Source: Denitrificimonas caeni
Lineage (GTDB): Bacteria; Pseudomonadota; Gammaproteobacteria; Pseudomonadales; Pseudomonadaceae
Assembly: GCF_905120345.1 (NCBI RefSeq)
Contig: NZ_CAJHOA010000001.1
Span: forward strand, 248,001-312,000
Length of the DNA: 64,000 nt
Direction of reading: 5' to 3'
Shown here piece after piece: positions 18,813 to 28,147 of this stretch. The position numbers were made by a program, and so were the translations under genes. Numbering within the stretch: position 1 is the stretch's first letter; the number at the start of each line of letters is the position of its first letter. A model generated the notes under the pieces. That model did not search any database. It had not been told where the DNA came from and saw only the letters and a list, made by a program, of their open reading frames with translations.

Positions 18813-19051
18813 GAAAAACCCTTTAAATAAAACCTAATACGGCGGAAAGACAGCATGTTGTGACGGCCTGTATCAGACAGCCTCGCCATGCCGCGCACTA
18901 TAATCTATATATAAGTATATATTATATGCATATATTTAAATAGAATTTTCAGGACTTATGCGGAAATATAATGGAGCAGTCATAGCAGAAAATACCGCTA
19001 GATTTAGAGAATTAGCGGTTTATAGCTAGAGGCGCAGTATGCAAAGACATA

Positions 19052-19651
19052 CTAGAGCTGTATCGGTCTACGTCCAGAAAACGCATGACTGAGGGTGCCA
19101 CCATCGACCATCTCCAGCTCCCCGCCAAGCGGCATGCCGTGGGCCAAGCGCGAAATAATCAGTTGCTTTTCGGCTAAGATTTGCGCGATATAATGCGCAG
19201 TGGCTTCGCCTTCCACGGTAGGGTTGGTGGCTAAAATAACCTCACTAAAGCGACCCTTATTGATTCGGCCAATCAGCTCTGGGATTCCAATATTTTCGGG
19301 ACCCAAGCCATCTAAAGGTGATAAATGCCCTTTTAAAACAAAGTAGCGCCCGCGATAGCCGGTTTGCTCCACTGCATAAACATCCATCGGCCCTTGCACA
19401 ATACACAGCAGGCTTTCGTCACGCCGTTGATCACTGCACAGATGGCACAGCTCTTCTTCGCTTAAGCTACGACATTCACGGCAATAACCGACACCATTCA
19501 TCGCTTGAGTTAAAGCTTGCGCTAAACGCTGGCCACCGCTGCGGTCACGCTCCAGTAGTTGTAATGCCATCCGCTGGGCAGTTTTTTGTCCGACACCTGG
19601 CAAGACACGAAAGGCATCAATCAATTGACGTATTAAAGGACTAAACGACAT
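19052..19651 (-). CDS. recR: Recombination protein RecR
   Basis: 199 residues, the standard RecR length. RecR acts with RecF/RecO in loading RecA at gaps. The helix-hairpin-helix [17 protein letters not shown], the zinc-finger cysteines in [17 protein letters not shown], and the Toprim domain ([34 protein letters not shown]) are visible, ending with the Walker-like [19 protein letters not shown]. It is the third gene of the dnaX-ybaB-recR block, though the 117-nt gap to ybaB is wider than usual. Confidence 0.97.
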   Translation of the reverse strand: MSFSPLIRQLIDAFRVLPGVGQKTAQRMALQLLERDRSGGQRLAQALTQAMNGVGYCRECRSLSEEELCHLCSDQRRDESLLCIVQGPMDVYAVEQTGYRGRYFVLKGHLSPLDGLGPENIGIPELIGRINKGRFSEVILATNPTVEGEATAHYIAQILAEKQLIISRLAHGMPLGGELEMVDGGTLSHAFSGRRPIQL

Positions 19652-19768
19652 GATTACTCAGCAATTTAAATAGCGTTGAATGGAGACTGTAGCGCTTTAG
19701 TCAGTTAAGCAATACCTGACTAGGCTAGCACGCAAACCGTACAGTACGGCCTGCGCGCTAGACATCAC

Positions 19769-20092
19769 TTAGAACGGCATTTTAAAACCCGGTGGCAATT
19801 GCATACCATCGGTCATACCCGCCATGCTGCTTTGGCTATTTTGTTCGATTTTACGCACCGCATCATTGACTGCTGCGGCAATGAGGTCTTCGAGAATTTC
19901 TTTCTCCTCCTGCAGCAAGCTATCATCAATGCTGACCCGACGCACATCATGACGACCGGTCATCACGATGCTGACTAAGCCTGCACCAGATTGACCGGTC
20001 ACTTCAGCGTTCGCCAATTCTTCTTGCATCTTCTGCATTTTTTCTTGCATTTGTTGGGCCTGTTTCATCAGCCCAGCCATACCACCTTTCAT
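19769..20092 (-). CDS. ybaB: YbaB/EbfC nucleoid-associated protein
   Basis: 107 residues. YbaB family proteins are small dimers that bind DNA and are nearly always encoded between dnaX and recR, as here. The coiled N-terminal [23 protein letters not shown]-type helix, the central [18 protein letters not shown] strand region and the [12 protein letters not shown] helix are present, and the C-terminus is the family's PPGFKMPF. The start lies 10 nt after the dnaX stop. Confidence 0.96.
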   Translation of the reverse strand: MKGGMAGLMKQAQQMQEKMQKMQEELANAEVTGQSGAGLVSIVMTGRHDVRRVSIDDSLLQEEKEILEDLIAAAVNDAVRKIEQNSQSSMAGMTDGMQLPPGFKMPF

Positions 20093-20102
20093 ACGAGATT
20101 CC

Positions 20103-22172
20103 TTACATTAGCGTGTCTATGGGTTCAATACTGTTGGCGCTGATTATAGCGCCAAATGTGTCCATCAGCTGCAAAACTATAGGATCAGAATGAATTGCAG
20201 CTTCTGCTTCTTGTTGACGCTTGGCTTGCTGACGTAACAATGCCAAAGCGGGGGTTTCTTCATTGGGTGCGTGCAACTCTATAAGCAATTCGATTGGCGC
20301 CGCCAACTGCGCATTAATCGCATCATTGATACGCTGCTGTTGGGTTTTATTAAACAAGGCGCTGTGATTTGGATCAAGGTGCAGCAGCCAAGTATCAGCG
20401 TTTTTTTCAATCAGCACCGTATTCGCGGCAATGCTGTGCGTCATACCAGCTAAGCTCAGTTGTAAAAAAATCTTTTGCCATTCAGCTGCCAGTCCGGTTG
20501 CCACTGGAATATTGGGCTGTAGATCTTCTACATGACCTCCTACTTGCACTGAAGCAGCATCATGACTGCTGATAGCGGAGAGATCAGCGTAATCTTGAAA
20601 GTTACTGGTATCTAGATAGGCTTCGTCATCATCGCCTTCAGCGGCAAATGCTTGACCGTAATCCTGCTCATAATTAGGCTCGAATTGCGGATCAGCATCA
20701 TTGCTGTCTCTCACTGGATTATCTTGCTGCAGCGCTGCAGCGGCATCGGCTGGCGCGACAATCGCCTCTGGCTCTGCGGCCGACGTCATTGGTGTCGGCT
20801 CGGTAACCACTGGCGCGGATTCAAGCGGCTCTTCCCAAGGGGCATGAATATGTTCGACTGTATTGACTGGGCTGTAAGCAACTGACTCAGGCGCTGCACT
20901 CACTGGTGCTGTGACTTGAACCTCAGTGTTTTGCTGTGCCGCAATAACAGGTGCAGATACGACTGCAACTGGCGCAACGGCAGATGCAGTCGGCGCGGAA
21001 GTCTGTTGTCCAACTGAGTCAGGTGACGCTGACGGCGCAACCGCAGTCGGTTGGATCAATGGCGTACTCGGCGCAGTGCCTGGCAAGCTGGCCGGGCGAA
21101 ACGCCAACATGCGCAGCAGGACCATTTCGAAACCATCACGCGGATCGGGTGCCAAGGGCAAATCACGACGCCCGAGCAAACCCAGCTGATAATAAAACTG
21201 CACGTCTTCTGCCGGCAGCAATACCGCCAGCTCTAGCACCTGCTCGCGATCGCCCTGCCCGTTATCAATCGCATCTGGCATCAATTGGGCAATTGCAATC
21301 CGGTGCAAGGCATTCAGAATTTCTGCCAAGACTCCAGCCCAATCAGGGCCATGCTCGGCTAAATGCGCAACAGCACTGAGCGCGGCACGAGCATCACCAG
21401 CAATTAACGCTTTGAGCACACCATAAATCTGTCCTTGATCCAACGTTCCGAGCATGGCGCGTACATCGTCGGCCATCACGCTGCCATCACCAAAGGACAC
21501 CGCTTGATCAGTCAGACTCATCGCATCACGCATTGAACCATCGGCGGCACGACCGAGCAGCCACAGCGCATCATCTTCAAACGGAATATTTTCGCTGGTT
21601 AAGACATTTTGCAAATGGCCAACAATAGGTTCTGGCGGCATGTTTTTCAGCGAAAATTGCAAGCAGCGTGATAACACTGTTGCAGGTAACTTTTGCGGAT
21701 CAGTGGTGGCCAGCAAGAACTTAACGTACGGCGGCGGCTCTTCCAAGGTTTTCAACAAGGCGTTGAATGAGCTGGTGGAGAGCATGTGTACTTCGTCAAT
21801 CAGATAGACCTTATAACGCCCGCGGGTCGGCATATACTGCACGTTATCCAACATTTCGCGGGTGTCTTCCACCTTGGTTTTACTCGCCGCATCCACCTCG
21901 ATCAGGTCGATAAAACGACCTTCGTCGATTTCACGACAAATTGAACAAACACCACACGGCGTTGAGCTGACGCCCTCTTCACAGTTCAAGCACTTGGCCA
22001 TAATCCGCGCAATGGTAGTTTTACCCACACCGCGAGTACCGGTAAATAAATAGGCGTGGTGCAAGCGCTGATGATCAAGGGCATTGATCAATGCTTTTAA
22101 AACGTGGGTTTGCCCAACCATTTCACGGAATGAACGGGGGCGCCATTTGCGGGCTAAAACCTGATAACTCAT
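20103..22172 (-). CDS. dnaX: DNA polymerase III subunits gamma/tau
   Basis: 689 residues from the ATG at 22172, which starts the conserved [15 protein letters not shown]. DnaX is the clamp-loader ATPase; tau also binds DnaB and the polymerase. The Walker A motif [13 protein letters not shown], four zinc-binding Cys ([19 protein letters not shown]), Walker [11 protein letters not shown] and sensor [11 protein letters not shown] are clear in the first 200 residues. After about residue 370 comes a long low-complexity Ala/Pro/Val/Glu-rich linker and then the tau C-terminal domain. The upstream 11 codons of open frame have no ribosome site. I see no E. coli-style A AAA AAG frameshift signal where gamma would end. 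Confidence 0.96.
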   Translation of the reverse strand: MSYQVLARKWRPRSFREMVGQTHVLKALINALDHQRLHHAYLFTGTRGVGKTTIARIMAKCLNCEEGVSSTPCGVCSICREIDEGRFIDLIEVDAASKTKVEDTREMLDNVQYMPTRGRYKVYLIDEVHMLSTSSFNALLKTLEEPPPYVKFLLATTDPQKLPATVLSRCLQFSLKNMPPEPIVGHLQNVLTSENIPFEDDALWLLGRAADGSMRDAMSLTDQAVSFGDGSVMADDVRAMLGTLDQGQIYGVLKALIAGDARAALSAVAHLAEHGPDWAGVLAEILNALHRIAIAQLMPDAIDNGQGDREQVLELAVLLPAEDVQFYYQLGLLGRRDLPLAPDPRDGFEMVLLRMLAFRPASLPGTAPSTPLIQPTAVAPSASPDSVGQQTSAPTASAVAPVAVVSAPVIAAQQNTEVQVTAPVSAAPESVAYSPVNTVEHIHAPWEEPLESAPVVTEPTPMTSAAEPEAIVAPADAAAALQQDNPVRDSNDADPQFEPNYEQDYGQAFAAEGDDDEAYLDTSNFQDYADLSAISSHDAASVQVGGHVEDLQPNIPVATGLAAEWQKIFLQLSLAGMTHSIAANTVLIEKNADTWLLHLDPNHSALFNKTQQQRINDAINAQLAAPIELLIELHAPNEETPALALLRQQAKRQQEAEAAIHSDPIVLQLMDTFGAIISANSIEPIDTLM

Positions 22173-22306
22173 AGCAACCGTAGACCAGCAAGAAAACAGA
22201 CCCACATGCTAACGGAGGACAGTAGAAAATGCACCCGCAACACAGAATTGGGATGAGTTTTATTTAACAATTATGAAGAGGATTGTCACGAATCAAACAG
22301 ATTAGG

Positions 22307-22419
22307 TGGCAACCACTGCCAGCCACACCCCGGCACACAATGTCACCGCTATGGCTGCTCCCTTCCAGGCCTGACCAGGTTAACGGTTAATCGTTGCGAG
22401 GGGACCGACAGGGTCGCCA
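22307..22419 (-). ncRNA. ffs: 4.5S RNA (bacterial small signal recognition particle RNA)
   Basis: The minus strand carries the hallmark SRP domain IV: CCTGGTCAGG with the asymmetric internal loop, GGAAGGGAGCAGCC, flanked by strands that pair into one long hairpin. The two ends pair as TGGCGACC with GGTTGCCA, which I used to set the boundaries. This RNA binds Ffh and targets membrane proteins to the translocon. The ends are estimates and may be off by a few bases. It lies just upstream of dnaX on the same strand. Confidence 0.93.
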
Positions 22420-22451
22420 TAACGCGCGCATCAAAGAATTGGTGCGCGGCT

Positions 22452-22479
22452 ATTGTACTGATTTCCCAAGAAGATACAA
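22452..22479 (-). promoter_or_regulatory. Candidate sigma-70 promoter of ffs
   Basis: On the minus strand, TTGTAT (22474-22479) and TACAAT (22452-22457) are separated by 16 bp. Transcription would start about 26 nt before the mature 5' end, consistent with the processed 5' leader known for E. coli 4.5S RNA. Confidence 0.5.
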
Positions 22480-22638
22480 GTCGTGGTTAGCCAAACCCAA
22501 ATAGCAGAGTTTGTGCTGTCTTGTTAGCGCATTAGCAATATCTGATATTGAGTGAAAAGCGATCACCTCACCGACATTCTGTCATGCATAAAGACGCTAC
22601 AAACTGCTGTAATAATCCTCTGATAAGATCAATAACCG

Positions 22639-23001
22639 CTAAGTCTTAGATGGACGATACGGGTTTGGCGGTAACTGATCGGCTCGTAATGCTGGACGAC
22701 GCGTGCCTTCCTTAGGGCCGTAGTAGCTACTTAAGTACTCTAAAATAGTGTTCTCACTACTATCGTCCAGCTGCCATAGACCTTGTGTTTCCTGCATCCA
22801 GCGGATCAGCGACAGCCAATGTGCACGATCACCACTGTTCTGGGTGACCAAACTCGCCGAATGACAAGCAATACAATTATTACGGACTATCTCCCAGCCG
22901 GGAGCAATAACAAACCCCGTATTAGGGTCTTGCTCGGCGGCTAAAACAGGAGTGACCGACAGTCCCAGCACCAATAAACTCACAGCAATAGGATGTGCCA
23001 T
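22639..23001 (-). CDS. sorB: Monoheme cytochrome c subunit of sulfite dehydrogenase (SorB-like)
   Basis: 120 residues with a signal peptide cleaved after about residue 22 (PVLAA-EQ), so it is periplasmic. A single heme-binding motif CIACH (Cys43, Cys46, His47) follows GWEIVRNNC. Short cytochromes of this type accept electrons from the molybdenum subunit of periplasmic sulfite dehydrogenase. It starts 9 nt after the catalytic subunit's stop on the same strand, a two-gene operon. The axial Met is probably in the MQETQG segment, which is a guess. Confidence 0.82.
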   Translation of the reverse strand: MAHPIAVSLLVLGLSVTPVLAAEQDPNTGFVIAPGWEIVRNNCIACHSASLVTQNSGDRAHWLSLIRWMQETQGLWQLDDSSENTILEYLSSYYGPKEGTRRPALRADQLPPNPYRPSKT

Positions 23002-23010
23002 TATGCTCTC

Positions 23011-24354
23011 CTAGACAATTTGCACCGCAATACGGTGACAAGCATTGTTTAAATAGCCTTTAGGATTCCAGCCTGCGACTACCATGGGTTGCGACTCCCC
23101 TTCGCTGTCTACTGCTCTTGCCCAGATCTCGTAATAACCTTTTTCCGGGAATGTTAGTTCGCTGTGCCAATGCTGCCACGCCAAGCGATTAACCGGTGCT
23201 CGCAGTTCAGCTTTTTGCCAAGTAATCCCAAAATCAATAGAGACATAAAATTCAGCAACTTCCAAATCACCCGCCCACGCATGTCCGCGCACGGCTAAAG
23301 GCTTGCCCAACGGATGAGTGATACCTGTTTTAGGGAAGGTAATTAACGACCTCACTGGCATAGAGGTAATAATTTCCATGTCTTCATTCGGTACTTGTGT
23401 ACCTGGTGCCACTGGGTATTTCGGTACATGATAAGCAGGAGACGCCATCTTATTGCCATCGTGGATTTTATCGCGTACCACAATTTTCTTCAGCCACTTA
23501 CCTGAGGTAGACGCCGGCCAACCGCCACACACCAAGCGTAAAGGATGGCCGTTTAGCAACGGGATATCCTCGTCATTCATGGCCCAGGCAATTAAAGTCT
23601 CGTCTTCTAGAGCTTTAGACATAGGGACGCCACGCGAAATAGACTCTTTGCTGGTATCACCACTGAGGTGTAAATCAGCCCCGTAATAGCCAATATAAAC
23701 AGCGTCGTCTTTAATACCACAGGCTTCCAGCACATCTCGCAGACGCGCACCAGTATATTTGGGGCACGCTACGGCACCCGTCGTCCATTGGTTACCACTC
23801 GCTGCAGGTGCGAATTCGCTACGCCCGTTGCCGCCGCACTCTACCATCAGCTGATAGCTATAGTGTTTGAAGCGTGACTTGAGTTCCGCCAAAGTAAAAA
23901 CTGTTGGAGACGCACAAGACTCACCGGCAATTTCCAAGGTCCAACTGGCAGGATCTAATGATTTGATATCTGGGACCAAGCCATTGTTACGCACAAACAT
24001 GTGCTTAGCCGGCGTGATCTCGTCATCCAGTAGATGGGGCGGTGTCTCGGCATTGAGCGGCCGATCGTTCAGAACGACCAGTCCTTCTTTGCCCGATATG
24101 GCAAAAGGCTCATCAGTCTGAGCAAATGCCGCGGGGATCAGTCCAGCTGGCATATTTTTTGAAAAAGGAATACTGGCTCCTATGGCCGTGACCATGGCGA
24201 GCAAACCACTACTCTTAAGAAACCCGCGTCGGCTACTCTTGTCAGTTTTACGGTTCCACAGTAGCTCATCCGCTTTAATGGGATCTTCTGCATACAATTC
24301 ATGCAAGCCTTTACTGTGTTTATCCGACGGTGACTTATTGTTTTTATTGTCCAT
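23011..24354 (-). CDS. sorA: Molybdenum-dependent sulfite dehydrogenase catalytic subunit (SorA/SoxC family)
   Basis: 447 residues from the ATG at 24354, with AAGGAG 7 nt upstream. A twin-arginine signal SRRGFLK (41-47) with a following hydrophobic stretch ends around AAFAQ, so the folded enzyme is exported by Tat. The molybdopterin domain shows LMVECGGNGRSEFAPAA, where the Cys should bind Mo, and GHPLRLVCGGWPASTSGKWLKKI. The C-terminal dimerisation domain (AWAGDLEVAEFYVSIDFGITWQKAEL) is the sulfite oxidase type. It would oxidise sulfite to sulfate and pass electrons to the cytochrome. The unusually long cytoplasmic leader before the RR motif is notable. SoxC is an alternative, but no sox genes are near. 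Confidence 0.87.
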   Translation of the reverse strand: MDNKNNKSPSDKHSKGLHELYAEDPIKADELLWNRKTDKSSRRGFLKSSGLLAMVTAIGASIPFSKNMPAGLIPAAFAQTDEPFAISGKEGLVVLNDRPLNAETPPHLLDDEITPAKHMFVRNNGLVPDIKSLDPASWTLEIAGESCASPTVFTLAELKSRFKHYSYQLMVECGGNGRSEFAPAASGNQWTTGAVACPKYTGARLRDVLEACGIKDDAVYIGYYGADLHLSGDTSKESISRGVPMSKALEDETLIAWAMNDEDIPLLNGHPLRLVCGGWPASTSGKWLKKIVVRDKIHDGNKMASPAYHVPKYPVAPGTQVPNEDMEIITSMPVRSLITFPKTGITHPLGKPLAVRGHAWAGDLEVAEFYVSIDFGITWQKAELRAPVNRLAWQHWHSELTFPEKGYYEIWARAVDSEGESQPMVVAGWNPKGYLNNACHRIAVQIV

Positions 24355-24617
24355 ACTGATCTCCTTCTGGACGGTTAACCATCTATTGACCATCCAGTCC
24401 ACTTTAGCGGTTCCATCACCGCTTGCAACTCTTTAGTGAATTTAATGTAACGACTTAGGGCTCATTTAGAAGACTCTAAATCACATTCAGCTGTATCAAT
24501 TTAAGTGCGTATACCGTCATTTTTATTTCTCTATAACGACGCAGGCCATTCTTAACTGGCTAAAAAATACAGCATGTTTACCATTGCCGTGGCTTTTGCA
24601 TTTTCACAGGACACTCA

Positions 24618-26048
24618 ATGACCGTTCTTCTGGCTTTACACGCCTTGCTGGTTCTGACCTTTACCACCCGCATCCTTCTGCGTGACGACCTTTCTCCTCC
24701 CGGCCGTTTAGCGTGGTTTATCGTTTTAAACATATTCCCTTATTTAGGCAGTGCCACTTATTTTATGTTTGGTGAAATTGATATTGGTAATAGAGCGCAT
24801 AAACGCCACGAGGAGATATTCGCTGAAATCAGAAGCAAAGCCACTGAGTTTATGGGTGTACCGACTAACAGCAGCGAGTTGATTAAGCGCATTTATCGGC
24901 CCGCGTTCCAATATGCGAGTTCAATTAATGGCTTTCATCCTCTGGGCGGTAACACGGCTGAATTGATGGCAGATGGCGATAGTACGCTAACCCGTATGGT
25001 GGCTGATATTGATGCTGCCAGCGATCATGTGCATGTGCTGTATTACATTTGGTTGACTGATAAAACCGGTACTGCAGTGACCGAAGCGTTGATCCGTGCC
25101 GCGCAACGCGGTGTCACTTGCCGGGTCATGGCTGATGGTCTCGGATCACGCGCATTGATCAAGTCGTCGCTCTGGAAAGGTATGCAAGCTGCGGGGGTTC
25201 AAGTCGCGGTGGCGTTGCCTTTTAATAATCTAATTCGTACGATTGTTACCAGCCGTTTTGATTTGCGCAACCACCGCAAGATCACCGTGATCGATGCGCG
25301 TATCACGTATTGTGGCAGCAGAAACTCGGCCGACCCAGAGTTCCTAGTTAAGAAGAAATACGGCCCTTGGATCGATATTATGTTGCGCTTTGAAGGCCCA
25401 GTAGTTGCCCAAAACCAGTTGCTGTTCGCCAGTGACTGGATGCAGGCTACAGGCCAGTCTTTGGATGTTATTCCACTGCAAGCCGAGGCTATAGCCGGTG
25501 GCTTTCCAGCGCAAGTGATGGGCGTCGGTCCAACAGAAAGACGGGGTGCGACGCCCCAACTCTTCTCTAATCTGTTTGCCTGTGCCGAACAGAAGATAAC
25601 GCTGACAACGCCTTATTTCGTTCCCGATGCAACCGTGGTCGAAGCATTATGTGCAGCCGCACACCGTGGCGTGATGGTCACATTGGTTTACCCAAGGAAA
25701 AATGATAGCTGGATTGTTGCTGCGGCCAGCCGCAGTTACTACCACCGATTACTGGATGCCGGTTGCGTAATCTATGAGCATCGAGACGGACTACTGCACT
25801 CTAAAACCTTGACCATTGATGACAAAGTCAGTCTGATTGGCTCGTCAAATCTTGATTTGCGCAGTTTTGATCTGAACTATGAAAACAATATTTTGCTGCA
25901 AGACAAGAGTATCACCCTAGCCATTGCTGAACGCCAACAGCATTACATTAATCATTCTGACAAAATTGAATTGCTTGCCGTATTGGCGTGGCGTTATTAC
26001 CGTCGAATCTGGAACAATATCATCGCGACAATTGGTCCAATTTTGTAA
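24618..26048 (+). CDS. cls: Cardiolipin synthase A
   Basis: 476 residues, typical of ClsA. It condenses two phosphatidylglycerols to cardiolipin in the inner membrane. Two N-terminal membrane helices (about residues 1-22 and 30-50) precede two phospholipase D HKD-type motifs: NHRKITVIDARITYCGSRN, and HSKTLTIDDKVSLIGSSNLD followed by LRSFDLNYENN. The first motif has Arg between His and Lys, as in other Cls proteins. It is monocistronic, divergent from the sulfite dehydrogenase operon. Confidence 0.94.
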   Translation: MTVLLALHALLVLTFTTRILLRDDLSPPGRLAWFIVLNIFPYLGSATYFMFGEIDIGNRAHKRHEEIFAEIRSKATEFMGVPTNSSELIKRIYRPAFQYASSINGFHPLGGNTAELMADGDSTLTRMVADIDAASDHVHVLYYIWLTDKTGTAVTEALIRAAQRGVTCRVMADGLGSRALIKSSLWKGMQAAGVQVAVALPFNNLIRTIVTSRFDLRNHRKITVIDARITYCGSRNSADPEFLVKKKYGPWIDIMLRFEGPVVAQNQLLFASDWMQATGQSLDVIPLQAEAIAGGFPAQVMGVGPTERRGATPQLFSNLFACAEQKITLTTPYFVPDATVVEALCAAAHRGVMVTLVYPRKNDSWIVAAASRSYYHRLLDAGCVIYEHRDGLLHSKTLTIDDKVSLIGSSNLDLRSFDLNYENNILLQDKSITLAIAERQQHYINHSDKIELLAVLAWRYYRRIWNNIIATIGPIL

Positions 26049-26145
26049 GACAAGACGGCTCGCTCATATCATTTTTAATGTCGCTGCCAGAAACCACAGT
26101 AACAGCGTTTTTTATGCATGAGCTGCTTGGATTGCAAACCTCGCT

Positions 26146-26176
26146 ACAAAAGACTGAGCAAAGAGTTTGCAGTCTT
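26146..26176 (-). terminator. Candidate terminator of the outer-membrane protein gene at 26235
   Basis: The stem AAGACTG/CAGTCTT encloses a smaller CAAA/TTTG stem; read leftwards, the hairpin is followed by TTTTGTA. It lies 59 nt beyond the stop of the minus-strand gene. Confidence 0.5.
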
Positions 26177-26234
26177 ATACTAGCTAGCCCCCGCAGTTAC
26201 TGGACATCTATGGCGTACAGGATTGAGGTTAAAA

Positions 26235-26801
26235 TTACAGTTGGACGCCAATATTGAGCATTGTTGCCGCTGCACCCAGTAAGACGATCTCAGCGCGCAA
26301 ACGATGATATTTCACGCCAATTGAAGGAATGATGACGGGAGCTATTTCAAAGCGGTTAAGCGGGATTTTGTCGCGATATTCATCTTTATAGCCATACAGT
26401 AAACCCGCAGTGAGCTTGCTGTAAAAAGGTGTGCCAGCAAAGTCAAATTGCTTACCAATATAGCCGTAATAAGAGCGCTTATCATACGAGTGTAAAAAAG
26501 TTGCGCCACCCAATAAGTAGCTGTTTTCTGTATGACGCTCTAGACCCATCAGCTCTTGATGGTTGTTATGATCAGGGTTTTTCTTAAAGTGTCGAGTATA
26601 AACACTGGCCTGCACATACCAGTAAGGTTCTGCTGGTACGGGTTTAATGAGGTCGTAAACCAAAGAAGATAAGGTTATGCCTTGCTGCGCACTGGCTTCA
26701 GATTCTAGTCTAACGTTAGTGCCTTGCTCAGTTTGCGCCATGGATGGCAAAGAAAGAAGACAGAGTATCAATAAGCATGATTTTACAGGTATTGAGTTCA
26801 T
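26235..26801 (-). CDS. Conserved outer-membrane protein, small beta-barrel type, function unknown
   Basis: 188 residues with a signal peptide ending near residue 22 (PSMAQ). The mature part alternates aromatic and polar residues (WYVQASVYTRHF, YYGYIGKQFDF, YSKLTAGLLYGYKDEY, KYHRLRAEIVLLG) like an eight-stranded barrel. Similar Pseudomonas proteins carry the weak label sn-glycerol-3-phosphate transporter, which I would not trust. The block KNPDHNNHQELMGLER is conserved in those relatives as I recall. It is terminated separately from cls, which faces it. Confidence 0.65.
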   Translation of the reverse strand: MNSIPVKSCLLILCLLSLPSMAQTEQGTNVRLESEASAQQGITLSSLVYDLIKPVPAEPYWYVQASVYTRHFKKNPDHNNHQELMGLERHTENSYLLGGATFLHSYDKRSYYGYIGKQFDFAGTPFYSKLTAGLLYGYKDEYRDKIPLNRFEIAPVIIPSIGVKYHRLRAEIVLLGAAATMLNIGVQL

Positions 26802-27065
26802 TGGTTTTCTGAGTGCTCAGGTTTTTAGTAGCAAACTCTAGGATAAATTTGCGCACGTATAATGCCACAAGCTGCTGTAGTGACCTAATTTTAGTGAGAC
26901 AGAGGGCCTGTCAATAATAATAGTGGCCAAATAAACCGAAGAAAAGCATCTTCGTTCAGATACTCTAGCAGCCCCTAAGCCAGTCGTAACTGACACTATC
27001 CTTAGGATTTAACACCCAGCAGAGCTGCGCGTCTTCGCCTGCCATTACCTCTGCAAGAGTTTTAT

Positions 27066-27095
27066 TTGACCTCTATTGAAGAGGATGCCTATACT
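27066..27095 (+). promoter_or_regulatory. Near-consensus sigma-70 promoter for the 18-codon ORF
   Basis: TTGACC (27066-27071), 18 bp, TATACT (27090-27095). A start near 27102 would give a leader of about 130 nt before the peptide start and a transcript of about 240 nt to the terminator. Confidence 0.7.
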
Positions 27096-27234
27096 TATTT
27101 CCTGTCAACCCTTCTGGATAGCTTAGAGCTCTTAGGTTAAGGACAAAACATAGGCTTCATTACTGATACCTTGGGGCAAAGAATTTAAACACTGGGGCCT
27201 TAAATAAGGTTGCTCAAATACCTAGGAGGTAATC

Positions 27235-27291
27235 ATGATCGCTCTTTTAGTCGTTGTCATACTCGTTATCGTTATCATCAAAATTATTTAA
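27235..27291 (+). CDS. 18-residue hydrophobic micropeptide, possible type I toxin
   Basis: ATG at 27235 with AGGAGGT ending 5 nt upstream, the best Shine-Dalgarno in the window. The product is MIALLVVVILVIVIIKII, a single membrane-spanning segment with one Lys near its end. The ORF has its own near-consensus promoter upstream and an intrinsic terminator 8 nt after the stop. In size and composition it resembles the Ibs toxins of E. coli (18-19 residues) and other type I toxins, which depolarise the membrane and are silenced by antisense RNA. It might instead be an accessory membrane microprotein, for example of the ABC exporter starting 176 nt downstream. The gene architecture is seen directly; toxicity is inference. 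Confidence 0.65.
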   Translation: MIALLVVVILVIVIIKII

Positions 27292-27298
27292 TCTGTAC

Positions 27299-27341
27299 AA
27301 AAAGCATGTAGGGTCGATGAGTCGAGCATACATGTTTTTTT
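27299..27341 (+). terminator. Intrinsic terminator of the micropeptide transcript
   Basis: The stem AAAAA-G-CATGTA / TACATG-T7 has an inner TCGA...TCGA pairing in the 18-nt loop, followed by seven T. It separates the micropeptide from the ABC exporter genes. Confidence 0.8.
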
Positions 27342-27358
27342 GAACCTGACCTTTTGTC

Positions 27359-27389
27359 ATTATTCTCAGTGCTTGCTCAGTGATATCAA
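27359..27389 (-). promoter_or_regulatory. Possible antisense promoter facing the micropeptide gene
   Basis: On the minus strand, TTGATA (27384-27389) and AATAAT (27359-27364) are each 5/6 to consensus, but the 19-bp spacer is long. A transcript would begin near 27350 and run antisense through the terminator and the 18-codon ORF, as Sib RNAs do to ibs. Weak evidence on its own. Confidence 0.25.
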
Positions 27390-27466
27390 GTACGACATAT
27401 TTGCTCCAGGCTTCGAAATCTGGTTCTATTACGTTTAAAATCTTATTTAAAATAGAACCTTAATAT

Positions 27467-28147
27467 ATGCAACTCCAAGTCAGGAATCTTGCCAAACTCT
27501 ATACTCAAAATAGAGGTCTTTCTCCGACCAGCTTTGACGTCGCACAAGGCGAACTGATTGCTATTGTCGGCCATAACGGTGCTGGTAAATCCACCCTTCT
27601 GAAAATGCTCGCCAACTGGATTGCTCCAGACAGCGGTGACGTGATAATAGACGGAGTTGACCTGCGCAACAGAGCCGCAGCGGTAAGAAAAATAGGTTTT
27701 ATTCCAGAAGATCCCAATCTTTTTGACTTTTTTTCAGTCGAGTACAATCTTAATTTATTCGCCAAACTGTCGCAAACACCCTTATTACGCGTAGAAGAGG
27801 TGTTGAACGAATTAAATCTACTGCCTTTTCGAAAGTCTAAGGTACAAACGCTATCCAAAGGTTTGAAACAACGCGTCAATATCGGTCGTGCTTTGCTGGC
27901 CAATCCCCCCCTACTGCTACTGGACGAGCCGACCTCAGGTCTCGACTTTGAGATGACCAGAGAAATTTACCGCGTGTTAAACACTATGCATGACGCCGGA
28001 AAAACTATTCTATTCACCTCCCACCGTCCCGAAGAAATCAAGAACCTCGCGACGCGCATCATGGTTCTGCACAATGGTAAAGTGATCTTCGATGGGTTTC
28101 CGCAGGAATATTTCCAGTCTGAAATTCATGCAGAGCTCTATTCATAA
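27467..28147 (+). CDS. ABC-2 type exporter ATP-binding protein
   Basis: 226 residues. Walker A GHNGAGKST (35-43), signature LSKGLKQR, Walker B LLLLDEPTSGLDF and the switch His in LFTSHRPEE are all present, so it is a full nucleotide-binding domain of the CcmA/NosF/NatA branch that serves ABC-2 exporters. The stop overlaps the permease start as TAATG. The substrate cannot be told. The transcript probably starts in the 125 nt after the micropeptide terminator. Confidence 0.9.
   Translation: MQLQVRNLAKLYTQNRGLSPTSFDVAQGELIAIVGHNGAGKSTLLKMLANWIAPDSGDVIIDGVDLRNRAAAVRKIGFIPEDPNLFDFFSVEYNLNLFAKLSQTPLLRVEEVLNELNLLPFRKSKVQTLSKGLKQRVNIGRALLANPPLLLLDEPTSGLDFEMTREIYRVLNTMHDAGKTILFTSHRPEEIKNLATRIMVLHNGKVIFDGFPQEYFQSEIHAELYS

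Noticed and set aside
20451-20475. T7 run in dnaX (minus strand, in KIFLQL region) as a programmed frameshift site
   Set aside because: It lies near the start of the tau C-terminal domain, far past where gamma would end, and has no supporting stem-loop that I can see.
26938-26955. Short hairpin CGAAGA-AAAGCA-TCTTCG in the region before the micropeptide
   Set aside because: No T-run and not placed at a gene end; likely chance.
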